From assembly GCA_021739645.1 (NCBI GenBank), contig JAIPBL010000060.1:1-37840 (forward strand): 37,840 nucleotides of DNA, in the 5' to 3' direction. Numbering within the stretch: position 1 is the stretch's first letter; each line of letters starts with the position of its first letter. Positions 23,948 to 32,036 of this stretch are shown piece by piece. The DNA is from Saprospiraceae bacterium (lineage in GTDB: Bacteria; Bacteroidota; Bacteroidia; Chitinophagales; Saprospiraceae). The notes beneath the pieces are model-generated. The model searched no databases. It was not told where the DNA came from and worked only from the letters and a program-made list of their open reading frames with translations. A program made the position numbers and the translations under genes.

Positions 23948-24568
23948 ATGGAAACGAACCTATTTAACGATTTTGAACCGAGGCTAGTCGAAGAAATCGA
24001 AAAGGCGGGGACACTGAAGAAACTCAACCCAGGGGAGGAATTGATGCGCCCCGGTATGTTTGTGCGCTCCATCCCCATCATTCTTTCGGGCAGCCTGAAA
24101 ATTATGCGGCAGGACGAAAAGGGCAACGAGACTTTCCTTTATTTTCTCACAAAAGGGGACACCTGCGCCATGTCGCTCACTTGCTGCACGGCCAACCGCC
24201 CCAGCAACGTGCGGGCCGTGGCCGAGGAATCCACCGAGATGATGCTCGTACCCGTGGACAAGCTCGATGTTTGGATGACCCTGTACCCTTCTTGGAAAAC
24301 CTTCGTGTTTCAAGCCTACCAGCGCCGTTTCGAGGATATGCTCGAAGCGGTGGACAGCTTGGCTTTCCGCAAGATGGACGAGCGCCTATGGCGTTTACTC
24401 AAAAAAAAGGCGGGACTTCAAGAAAAGCGATACGTTTACGCTACCCATCAGGAACTGGCACTTGAGTTGAACACCTCACGAGAGGTAGTGACCCGCTTAC
24501 TCAAGAAGCTGGAAGGCATGGGCAGGATAAAAACCCATCGCAACCGAATTGAATTGATGTTAAAATAA
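23948..24568 (+). CDS. Crp/Fnr-family transcriptional regulator with a Cys-Cys pair
   Basis: 206 residues from ATG 23948; an ATG at 23927 and a GTG at 23864 are in frame but add no recognisable fold. Residues 1-115 form the cyclic-nucleotide-binding-type beta-roll (LNPGEELMRPG, PIILSGSLKIM, LYFLTKGDTCAMSLTCC). About 166-190 is the winged helix-turn-helix (THQELALELNTSREVVTRLLKKLEG). Cys73, Cys79 and Cys80 lie in the effector domain; the FNR-type N-terminal iron-sulfur cysteines are absent. I infer a thiol- or persulfide-responsive regulator of the local genes, acting at the RTGAY-N4-RTCAY boxes. It lies between the transporters and the persulfide enzyme. Confidence 0.92.
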   Translation: METNLFNDFEPRLVEEIEKAGTLKKLNPGEELMRPGMFVRSIPIILSGSLKIMRQDEKGNETFLYFLTKGDTCAMSLTCCTANRPSNVRAVAEESTEMMLVPVDKLDVWMTLYPSWKTFVFQAYQRRFEDMLEAVDSLAFRKMDERLWRLLKKKAGLQEKRYVYATHQELALELNTSREVVTRLLKKLEGMGRIKTHRNRIELMLK

Positions 24569-24606
24569 TTTTGCAAAATAGCTTTCAAAAAACAAATCAT
24601 AGAATT

Positions 24607-24651
24607 GTGACTTTTGCACCTGAACGGCAGCAGTGATTTTTATCATCTTTG
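24607..24651 (+). promoter_or_regulatory. Crp/Fnr-like box and promoter of the persulfide dioxygenase gene
   Basis: GTGAT-TTTT-ATCAT at 24633-24646 fits RTGAY-N4-RTCAY but overlaps the spacer and start of CATCTTTG (24644-24651), a position expected to block rather than activate that -7. A separate half site GTGAC (24607-24611) lies where an activator site would be centred, 37.5 bases before the last G. So this promoter may be activated from the half site and repressed or autotuned from the full site. Confidence 0.4.
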
Positions 24652-24683
24652 CATCATTATTTACAAAAATTAAATTGGTCAAC

Positions 24684-26153
24684 ATGAAAATCGAACAAAT
24701 CTATACTGGCTGTTTGGCACAAGGCGCCTATTATATCGAAAGCAATGGCGAAGCCGTGGTAATCGACCCACTTCGGGAAGTGCAGCCCTACCTTGAACGG
24801 GCTAAACAGGACGGAGCCAAAATCAAGTATGTACTCGAAACCCACTTTCACGCCGATTTCGTTTCTGGTCACATTGACCTTGCAAAAGAAACGGGCGCAA
24901 AAATCGTGTACGGCCCAAACGCAAAAACTGGCTTTGAGGCGCATATCGCCACTGATGGTGAGGTACTGAAAGTGGGCAATATCAGCATCAAAGTGCTGCA
25001 TACCCCCGGCCATACGATGGAGAGCACCTGCTACCTTCTGTTTGATGAAAACGGCAAGGAAAGCGCCATTTTTTCAGGTGATACCCTGTTTATTGGCGAT
25101 GTAGGACGGCCTGATTTGGCACAAAAATCAACCCTGACCATGGCCGACCTCGCTGGCCATCTTTACGATAGCCTGCGCAACAAGGTGATGACCCTGCCCG
25201 ACGAAGTGACGGTTTACCCAGCGCACGGAGCAGGTTCTGCCTGTGGAAAAAACATGTCGAAGGAGACGGTATCGACTATCGGCGCTCAGAAGGCTAATAA
25301 CTACGCACTCCGTGCCAATATGACCAAAGCTGAGTTTGTGCATGAAGTGACAGATGGCCTTTTGGCGCCGCCAAGATATTTTCCCGAAAACGTCCGATTG
25401 AACAAAGAGGGCTATGAAAGCTTTGAAGCGGTGATGAAGCGGAGTGCCCAAGCACTGTCGCCGAGAGCATTCGAGGAGGCAGTGAACGCTACTGGAGCGC
25501 TGATGCTGGATGTGCGCCACGAAAATGTTTTTTATCAAGGGTTTATCCCCAACTCAATATTCATCGGCCTCGATGGGCAGTTTGCCCCATGGGCAGGAGC
25601 ATTGGTGGCCGACGTTAACCTTCCGCTGCTGCTCATCGTGGAGCCTGGCAGGGAAGAAGAAGCTATCACTCGCCTCAGCCGGGTTGGCTTCGACAATGTA
25701 TTGGGCTACTTGGCCGGCGGTTTTGAGGCATGGAAAACTGCTGGTATGGAAGTGGACAGTTTTGAGTCCATTTCGGCCAATGAATTGGCTGTCCATTTGG
25801 AAAAATATGAATCCAAAAACGTGTTGGACGTGCGCAAGCCAAGCGAATTTGCTGCAGAGCACATCAAGGATGTGGAAAGTGTGCCGCTCGATTTTATCAA
25901 CGAGTACATGGGCGACCTTGACAAACAGAAGAAGTACTTTATTCACTGTGCGGGCGGCTACCGCTCCATGATTGCGGCTTCGATTTTGAAATCACGGGGC
26001 TTCATGGATGTCGTGGATGTGAAAGGTGGATTCACGGCGATACAAGAATCGGGCAAGTTTGAAATGACAGACTATGTTTGCCCAAACACATTAAGAAGGC
26101 AAAAGGAAAAAGAAGTTGTGGTAGAAGACATCAATTCCTATATTATAGGATGA
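24684..26153 (+). CDS. Persulfide dioxygenase-like metallo-beta-lactamase fused to two rhodanese domains
   Basis: 489 residues from ATG 24684 (the frame opens 51 bases earlier). Residues 1-235 are an ETHE1/CstB-type MBL domain. THFHADFVSGH gives His54; Phe replaces the sixth position of the HxHxDH motif, as expected for the mono-iron type. HTPGH gives His110, and FSGDTLFIGDVGRPDL gives Asp133. About 265-355 is a rhodanese-like domain with no active-site Cys (LLIVEPGREEEA at that place). About 363-470 is a second rhodanese with Cys422 in HCAGGYRS. It should oxidise persulfide to sulfite and transfer sulfur in the cytoplasm. Confidence 0.95.
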   Translation: MKIEQIYTGCLAQGAYYIESNGEAVVIDPLREVQPYLERAKQDGAKIKYVLETHFHADFVSGHIDLAKETGAKIVYGPNAKTGFEAHIATDGEVLKVGNISIKVLHTPGHTMESTCYLLFDENGKESAIFSGDTLFIGDVGRPDLAQKSTLTMADLAGHLYDSLRNKVMTLPDEVTVYPAHGAGSACGKNMSKETVSTIGAQKANNYALRANMTKAEFVHEVTDGLLAPPRYFPENVRLNKEGYESFEAVMKRSAQALSPRAFEEAVNATGALMLDVRHENVFYQGFIPNSIFIGLDGQFAPWAGALVADVNLPLLLIVEPGREEEAITRLSRVGFDNVLGYLAGGFEAWKTAGMEVDSFESISANELAVHLEKYESKNVLDVRKPSEFAAEHIKDVESVPLDFINEYMGDLDKQKKYFIHCAGGYRSMIAASILKSRGFMDVVDVKGGFTAIQESGKFEMTDYVCPNTLRRQKEKEVVVEDINSYIIG

Positions 26154-26178
26154 CTTTCATCAAAATTCTCTGGTTTCA

Positions 26179-26317
26179 TTTGTAAAGTAGAGAAGTTTAA
26201 TTCATCTTTGCACACACATTATATCAAAAAATTCAGCGCTACTTGCGTTTAAGATAAATTGTTTTCATTTGGTTTTTTAGGGTTATTCAGGGTAGCTTCG
26301 GCTACCCTTTTTTTTTT
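26179..26317 (+). ncRNA. Candidate ~100-nt small RNA or terminated leader
   Basis: A complete promoter, -33 TTTG (26179-26182), a 20-base spacer and -7 TCATCTTTG (26202-26210), is followed 80 bases later by a strong intrinsic terminator (26290-26317). Expected transcript is about 26216-26317. It contains no ATG, so it is not a hidden peptide gene. It could be a free small RNA, or a leader that controls read-through into the rhodanese gene at 26360. No known RNA family is recognised. Confidence 0.45.
26290..26317 (+). terminator. Intrinsic terminator GGGTAGC-TTCG-GCTACCC plus T tract
   Basis: A perfect 7-bp GC-rich stem (26290-26296 with 26301-26307), a UUCG tetraloop and ten T residues (26308-26317). 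This is the best intrinsic terminator in the window. Confidence 0.95.
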
Positions 26318-26359
26318 GCAGTCTTTCAACGTGCCAAGTGACAATCATCCCACATTTCC

Positions 26360-26689
26360 ATGCTAAATATTTTAAAATCCCTGTTTAAGAACGATGCTTA
26401 CGAAAACCTCCCAGCCACCGATTTTTTGAGCCAACTCAAAAACACGCCCGACGCCGTCCTATTGGACGTGCGTACCCCCGGCGAGGTAGCTGCGGGCAAA
26501 CTGAAAGGTGCCAAAATTATTGACTTCTATGACCCTGGTTTTGCGGCAACAGTGAGTAAGCTCGACAAGGAAAAACCCTATTTCATTTATTGCCGGAGCG
26601 GCGTCCGAAGTGCCAATGCGTGCAGGATGATGCATAAAATGGGTTTTACGAAGCTATTCAACCTATCCGGCGGATACCTGTCGGTTTGA
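26360..26689 (+). CDS. Cytoplasmic single-domain rhodanese
   Basis: 109 residues without a signal peptide. DAVLLDVRTPGEVAAGKLKGAKIIDFYD is the usual rhodanese entry, Cys78 lies in the active loop IYCRSGVRS, and the tail is GFTKLFNLSGGY. It should accept and pass on sulfane sulfur in the cytoplasm and fits the persulfide enzyme upstream. It is separated from that gene by a promoter and a strong terminator, so its expression is either from read-through or from a promoter between 26318 and 26359 that I cannot see clearly. Confidence 0.93.
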   Translation: MLNILKSLFKNDAYENLPATDFLSQLKNTPDAVLLDVRTPGEVAAGKLKGAKIIDFYDPGFAATVSKLDKEKPYFIYCRSGVRSANACRMMHKMGFTKLFNLSGGYLSV

Positions 26690-26735
26690 AAAAGAAAACG
26701 GACTGAAGGCGGAAGCTTCAGTCCGTTTTCTTTTT
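26689..26735. terminator. Bidirectional 20-bp stem terminator
   Basis: A perfect 20-base stem (26689-26708 pairing with 26716-26735) with a 7-base loop and A/T-rich ends that give a T tract on either strand. It overlaps the stop codon of the rhodanese gene and ends transcripts from it and from the convergent adhesin gene. Confidence 0.92.
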
Positions 26736-26769
26736 CATAAAATACGATGCCCCAAAATTTGAGACGCTA

Positions 26770-29700
26770 TTACCTACCTACTACCATCCGTTTTATCACC
26801 ACTGTTTCATCCACGATTATCCGCAAGAAGTAAACACCGGGCGCAGCGCCGCCAAGGTCTAGTTCAATAGACTTGGAAGAAACGAATACCGTCTGGAAAG
26901 GCAATATCGCCTTGCCAGAGAGGTCAAAAACTTGGAGGGTTGCTGGAAGTTCTTGGCCTAAGTCAAAGTCAACGAAAACCCGCCCTGTGCTTGGGTTTGG
27001 GGCGAGCGTGATGCGGCGCTCCAAAGTCAATTCTTCACTGGCGTCCAGCAGCTCAATGGCTACAGTCAATGATTGTGCACAGCCGTTTTGGTCGGTGGCT
27101 ATTAGTAGGTACTCCCCAGCCCCCAGCCCGTTAATGTCTTCCAGATTAGAGTAGAAAACGCCGTTCAGCAGCCACTCGTAGGAATAGTTTCCTGCACCGC
27201 CGCTGACAGTCACCTCGATGAATCCACTAGGGCCGCCGCTAGCATTTTGCATAGCATCTACTTCAATTGACACGGTAGTTGGTTCTGTCACTTGGACTGT
27301 TTCTACGGCTTGGCAACCCTGTGAATCCATCACACTGACGTTGTAGGTGCCAGATGGAAGGCCAGTCGCAGTCTGTGTGGTTTGGTTGGTTGGGTCGCTC
27401 CAGGCGTAATTGTACGGTGGCGTTCCGCCAATGGGTGTGGCCGTGGCAGTGCCGTTGCTGTCACCTTGACAAGCAGGCATTGCGAAGCTGGTTCCAACTG
27501 AAAAATTACCGATAACCGTCACCGTGAAGGAACAAGTGGCCGAGTTACCATTGCCATCGTCAGCGGCCCATGTCACGGTTGTTGCGCCACTAGGAAATGT
27601 CGTTCCGGTCTCCGGGCCGGTCACTAGCATCGGCGTTGGGTTGCCGCAGTTATCAGTTGCCGTAGGCAATATGTAGTCAACAATGGGCGCACACGAGCCG
27701 TTGTCCACGGTCATGTTTTGTGGGCAAACAATCACTGGAGCGGTTTCATCCAAAACCACGACGGTTGCTGTGGCAGTTGCTGTATTTCCGGCTGCATCCG
27801 TCACGGTCAGCATCACGGTATTTTCGCCCACTTGGTCACAGCCAAAATCCATGACGTCAATTGCCATACTTGCGATGCCGCAGTTGTCCGAACTGCCTCC
27901 ATCTACCATCGCAGGTGAAATAGAAACCGTGCCGGACAGGTTCAGGCCGACCGAAATATCCATGGCCATTGCCATGGGAGCTTCCGTATCTGGCAGCACC
28001 ATTATCTCATAGCTCATGCTAGCGGCGCAATCGTTGTCATCGCTGACATTTACTTCGTAAACGCCCGCTGTCAAGTCTGAAATAGTCGGTGTTGTTTCCC
28101 CATTTGACCAGGAGAAAGCATACCCGGGTGTGCCACCAATGCCGCCCACAGACAGCAGTCCGTCATTTCCGCCCGCACATTCGAGGTTGTTTTGGGTCAA
28201 AATTTCAACTGAAAGCAAGACCGGCTCTGTGATTTCGATGCTCTCGCTCGACTGGCAGCCATTGGCGTCCGTCACGCTCACGGTATAATCACCAGCAGTC
28301 AGGTTGCCGACCGAACTGCCATTTTCACCGTTCGACCAAGCAAAAGTCAGCGGGTCGGCGAAGCCAGTGGCAGTTACTTGGGCAGTCCCATCATCGGCCC
28401 CAGCACACAACACATTTTCACTTGAAAACGTCAGCGTCTGGCCGGTGCAGCCGAATGCTATCACCGTTTCGCAGCCCGTGAACGTGCAGCCGTTGGCGTC
28501 CATAGCGCTCACGCAATAGCTCCCCGGCGCCAAACCCGTGATGGCCGATGTGGTGGCATTATTGTTCCATAAATACGTGTAAGGCGCCACACCACCCGAT
28601 ACAGCTACGGAAGCTGTGCCGTCATTTGCCCCTACACCCGATTCGCCGGAGGCGGACAATGTTCCTGTGAGGATTGGTGGTTGTGATATGACGACCTGAA
28701 TCGTGGCCAAGCAGTCGTTCGCATCGCTGACGCTCACGGTGTACGTGCCTGCCGGGAGGCCGTTTTGCGAAGCACCACCACCACCATTTGGCCATGCATA
28801 TTCATAGCCCGGTGTTCCACCCGAAGCATTGACCGTGGCCATGCCGGTGCTGTCGCCGTGGCAGGCTACGTTGGTTTGTTGTACGGTGAGATTGATAGCC
28901 GTTGGCGAAACGAGTGACACGTTCCCCGTAACATCGCATCCGTTTGCGTCAAGTATGGAGACCGTGTAGTTCCCTGCGGTTAGATTGACGATGCTGCTGG
29001 TTGTGTCACCGTTGGGCCAGGTAAATTCATAGGGCCCCATGCTACCGCTAACCGTAGCAGTAGCCGAACCATCCGAGCCGCCGTTGCAACTCGGGTTGAT
29101 GGCCGCTAGGTTAACGCCAACACCAGCGCAGCTAAAGCTAGCGACCGTGACGGTTTGGCTGGCGGTGCAATTGTTCGTATCGGTGACGGAGACCATGTAG
29201 TTGCCAGGGGTAAGGCCCGTGATGGTTTGCGTAGTAGCGCCGTTGCTCCAAGCATAAGAATAGCCTGGCACGCCTCCCGAGGGACTAGCGGTGGCAGTAC
29301 CATCGTTTTCCCCAACGGAAGTTTCCCCGGTGGCCGAGGCATTAGGGTTGAGGACAGGCGGTTGGGTGATAACCACGCTGGCCGTATCAACGCAGTCGTC
29401 CGCATCCGTGATGGAAACGGTATAGGTGCCTGCGGCAATGTTTGTGATTTGGGGCGTATTGGCGTTGTTTGACCAAGCGTAGGCATAAGGCCCAGTGCCG
29501 CCACTGGCCGATGCAGTGGCGCTACCCGTGTTGGCGCCGTTACAGGCCACGTTTTGCGAAGCAGTAATTGCAGCAATGAGTGCCGAGGTCTGCGTGACGA
29601 TAGCCGTGTCGGTCATGGTACATCCATTATTGGTATTCGTAACCAAAATGGCATAGCTGCCCGCTGCATTGACTGTCGGATTCGGCGTGTTTTCGCCTGA

Positions 29701-31590
29701 TTGAATGCCAGGGCCGGTCCAGTTGTAGCTGAAATTCGGGCCTTGTGATGAGCCAGAACCGTTGAGTACAACTGACGTATTGTTGCAATTGAGCGCCCTG
29801 TCGGGGCCAGCACTGGCCGTGGGCGGCGTAGTGTTGGAGCCAACCGTCACGCTGGAGCTTGCGGTGCACCCATTGTTCGAGTTGGTGACGATGAGTGTGT
29901 ATGCCGCTGCCACGTTCACCACGGGCATGAGCGATGTGGCGCCACTGACGATATTGCCGCTGGTTGTTGTCCACAAGTAGCTGAAGTTGGAGCCTTGTGA
30001 GGAGGCCGAGCCATTGAGCGTCACCTCCGAGGTGGTGCAGGTGAGCGGCGATGCACTGCCTGCATTTGCCAGTGGTGGTGTTACGTTTTCGGTGACGCTT
30101 GCGCAATCGGTGGCCGTGCAGCCGTTGAGGGTGTTCGTCACCTTCAGGCAATAGCTGCCAGGCTCGTCCACGGAGGGCATGAGTGTGGTTTCCCCGCTGA
30201 CGATATTGCCATTGGCGGTGGTCCAGAGGTAGGTGAAATTCCCGCCTTGCGAAGACGAATTTCCATTCAATATAAGGCTGGTGGTGGTGCAGTTGAGCAG
30301 CCCGTCCGACCCCGCATTGGAGGTGGGTGGCGAGTTGTTCACCGAAACGGTGGTCAGGTCGCTGGCCGTGCAGCCGTTGGTTGAGTTGGTGACAGTGAGG
30401 GTGTAGCTTCCCGCTCCTCCGACTGTTGGAGTAAGTGTCGTCGCCCCGCTAATAATGATACCGCTGATAGTCGTCCAGAGATAGGAAAAATTGCCACCTG
30501 TTGACGACCCCGCACCGTTCAACATTGGGTTGGGTGTCGTGCAGGTGATGACAGCCGGAGGCCCTGCCTCTGCTGCTGGAGGCGTTGTGTTTGAATTGAT
30601 ATTGACAGTAGTAGTGGCAATGCAAGCGTTGCCATCCGTTACCGAAACAGTATGTGTGCCAGCATTCAAATTCGCTGTTGGACCTGACTGTCCGTTCGAC
30701 CAAGTGTAGGTGTACGATGGCGTACCGCCATTTGCCAGTGCCGTAGCTGAGCCGATTGGGTTTATGCAGGTAATGTTGTTTTGATTCACAATGGATACCG
30801 AAAGTTGTGTCGGCTGGGTGATCATCACTGAGCCAGTGCCAGACCCACCCACTCCGTTCGTCACGCTGACCGTGTAGGTGCCCGCCGTGAGGTTGTTGAT
30901 GGTGGCACCGGAGCCGCCGTTTGACCACATGAAGGTGTAGGGTGGGCCGCCGCCGCCAGAGGCCATGGCCGTGGCCGAGCCATTGTTTCCGCCAAAGCAG
31001 TTTACGTTGGTACCTGAAACTGATACGGTGATTGGGCCACCGCCGCCGACCAGCGTTGTAGTGGCGGTCGAGGTCACAACGACATCGCCTGAGTTATTAC
31101 CGTTCAAGTTGACCAGATTGGCCGCTGTGTAAAGCCGGATATCACCGTTGGAGGAGGTAGGAGCCGTCCAATTCACCGTGAAAGAAACCATGTCGTTTGT
31201 GAACCCCTGGGGCGATGTTTGCTCAAAATAATATTTACCCCCATCTAACTGCACCGTTGAATTAGGGCCTGGGTTGGTCAGTGTTCCGGCATTGCTATTG
31301 TTGCCAATTTGTTGTGCAACGAGCTGAAAACCAGCAGCCTGTGGGGCATTATTTGTTCGGGTGATGGTAATGGTGAGGGGATATACCGTGTTTGGGGCCA
31401 CCGTGGAGGGCAGTCCGATGATGGTCACCATCCCCGTGCCTGTTCCACCTGAGTGGCAATTGCTACAAGTATTATTGGTGGGAGGTGCTCCAGTGTAGCC
31501 ATTAGGGGGGTCAGTGGAATAGGACAGTTGGAAATACGCTGCCAGCAGAACAAAGAAAAATACGTAAACTGATTTGAGTTTGCTTTTCAT
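26770..31590 (-). CDS. Giant T9SS-secreted adhesin-like protein with SprB and HYR repeats
   Basis: 1606 residues. Signal peptide 1-25. Residues 26 to about 184 are a choice-of-anchor V-type domain with a CxxCH motif (Cys42, Cys45, His46 in CSNCHSGG). There follow two SprB-type repeats (CFGGNNGSATA... GTYTVSVT), about four Ig/PKD-like repeats each with TC or NC and SYLWTT (about 340-670), and several more SprB repeats (to about 1215). A HYR-type segment follows (TAPVIVCPQNMTVDN... TATDNCG), then one more SprB repeat. The last ~80 residues are a T9SS type A sorting domain (LAPNPSTGRVFVDF... GVYFLRIIV). It probably forms a long surface fibre for adhesion or gliding. Confidence 0.9.
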   Translation of the reverse strand: MKSKLKSVYVFFFVLLAAYFQLSYSTDPPNGYTGAPPTNNTCSNCHSGGTGTGMVTIIGLPSTVAPNTVYPLTITITRTNNAPQAAGFQLVAQQIGNNSNAGTLTNPGPNSTVQLDGGKYYFEQTSPQGFTNDMVSFTVNWTAPTSSNGDIRLYTAANLVNLNGNNSGDVVVTSTATTTLVGGGGPITVSVSGTNVNCFGGNNGSATAMASGGGGPPYTFMWSNGGSGATINNLTAGTYTVSVTNGVGGSGTGSVMITQPTQLSVSIVNQNNITCINPIGSATALANGGTPSYTYTWSNGQSGPTANLNAGTHTVSVTDGNACIATTTVNINSNTTPPAAEAGPPAVITCTTPNPMLNGAGSSTGGNFSYLWTTISGIIISGATTLTPTVGGAGSYTLTVTNSTNGCTASDLTTVSVNNSPPTSNAGSDGLLNCTTTSLILNGNSSSQGGNFTYLWTTANGNIVSGETTLMPSVDEPGSYCLKVTNTLNGCTATDCASVTENVTPPLANAGSASPLTCTTSEVTLNGSASSQGSNFSYLWTTTSGNIVSGATSLMPVVNVAAAYTLIVTNSNNGCTASSSVTVGSNTTPPTASAGPDRALNCNNTSVVLNGSGSSQGPNFSYNWTGPGIQSGENTPNPTVNAAGSYAILVTNTNNGCTMTDTAIVTQTSALIAAITASQNVACNGANTGSATASASGGTGPYAYAWSNNANTPQITNIAAGTYTVSITDADDCVDTASVVITQPPVLNPNASATGETSVGENDGTATASPSGGVPGYSYAWSNGATTQTITGLTPGNYMVSVTDTNNCTASQTVTVASFSCAGVGVNLAAINPSCNGGSDGSATATVSGSMGPYEFTWPNGDTTSSIVNLTAGNYTVSILDANGCDVTGNVSLVSPTAINLTVQQTNVACHGDSTGMATVNASGGTPGYEYAWPNGGGGASQNGLPAGTYTVSVSDANDCLATIQVVISQPPILTGTLSASGESGVGANDGTASVAVSGGVAPYTYLWNNNATTSAITGLAPGSYCVSAMDANGCTFTGCETVIAFGCTGQTLTFSSENVLCAGADDGTAQVTATGFADPLTFAWSNGENGSSVGNLTAGDYTVSVTDANGCQSSESIEITEPVLLSVEILTQNNLECAGGNDGLLSVGGIGGTPGYAFSWSNGETTPTISDLTAGVYEVNVSDDNDCAASMSYEIMVLPDTEAPMAMAMDISVGLNLSGTVSISPAMVDGGSSDNCGIASMAIDVMDFGCDQVGENTVMLTVTDAAGNTATATATVVVLDETAPVIVCPQNMTVDNGSCAPIVDYILPTATDNCGNPTPMLVTGPETGTTFPSGATTVTWAADDGNGNSATCSFTVTVIGNFSVGTSFAMPACQGDSNGTATATPIGGTPPYNYAWSDPTNQTTQTATGLPSGTYNVSVMDSQGCQAVETVQVTEPTTVSIEVDAMQNASGGPSGFIEVTVSGGAGNYSYEWLLNGVFYSNLEDINGLGAGEYLLIATDQNGCAQSLTVAIELLDASEELTLERRITLAPNPSTGRVFVDFDLGQELPATLQVFDLSGKAILPFQTVFVSSKSIELDLGGAAPGVYFLRIIVDETVVIKRMVVGR

Positions 31591-31817
31591 AACAGGATGT
31601 GGTTAGTGTATATTGAAGTGAGAATTAGCGCATTTAAGCAATAATTTTTGATACCAAATAGGGCAGGCTTAAAGGAGGCATTTCGTTTTAGCAATATTAA
31701 AGTAAGCTGACCAAATATCAATAATTATTTAAGTGTACCTACATCTTTTTTCTCCAAAATGTAAACAGCCGACAGTTATTTCCAATTCCATTCACTTCCA
31801 AGACGTTATGAAAAAAC
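31591..31817. other. Divergent intergenic region between adhesin and TonB receptor genes
   Basis: A 227-base AT-rich stretch that must hold the minus-strand promoter of the adhesin gene. I see no confident TAnnTTTG on the minus strand, no open frame and no palindrome of note. Confidence 0.5.
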
Positions 31818-31847
31818 TTTGTGTCTAAAATCTAGTGCTTACCTTTG
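31818..31847 (+). promoter_or_regulatory. Promoter of the thiamine receptor operon
   Basis: -33 TTTG (31818-31821), an 18-base spacer and a perfect -7 TACCTTTG (31840-31847). The predicted start near 31853 falls right at the 5' edge of the TPP riboswitch. Confidence 0.8.
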
Positions 31848-31854
31848 CACTGTC

Positions 31855-31936
31855 TCATTTGGGGTGTTCCAACATAATGTAGGGACTGAGATCATACCCA
31901 TCGAACCTGCCCGGGTAATGCCAGGTAGGGAAATGA
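31855..31936 (+). promoter_or_regulatory. TPP (THI-box) riboswitch
   Basis: The conserved core is present in order: GGGGTG, then ACTGAGATCATACCC, then GAACCTG, then CGGGTAATGCC, then GGTAGGGAA. Outer stem P1 is TCATTT (31855-31860) with AAATGA (31931-31936). A competing pairing, AATGAAG (31932-31938) with CTTCATT (31962-31968), would use the 3' strand of P1, giving a plausible switch upstream of the start codon at 32037. TPP is expected to turn the operon off. Confidence 0.95.
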
Positions 31937-32036
31937 AGAAAAGTCCTGTATTTAGGCAGCACTTCATTCAAGATTGGTAACCCATCGTGCCACCGGGCAA
32001 GCTGTTTGGTGGAATTTTTTCACTAAAAATTACACG

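Noticed and set aside
26770-31590. Long internal repeats in the adhesin gene as possible recombination or mobile sequence
   Set aside because: They are diverged protein-domain repeats (SprB and Ig-like) in one continuous frame, as normal for such adhesins.
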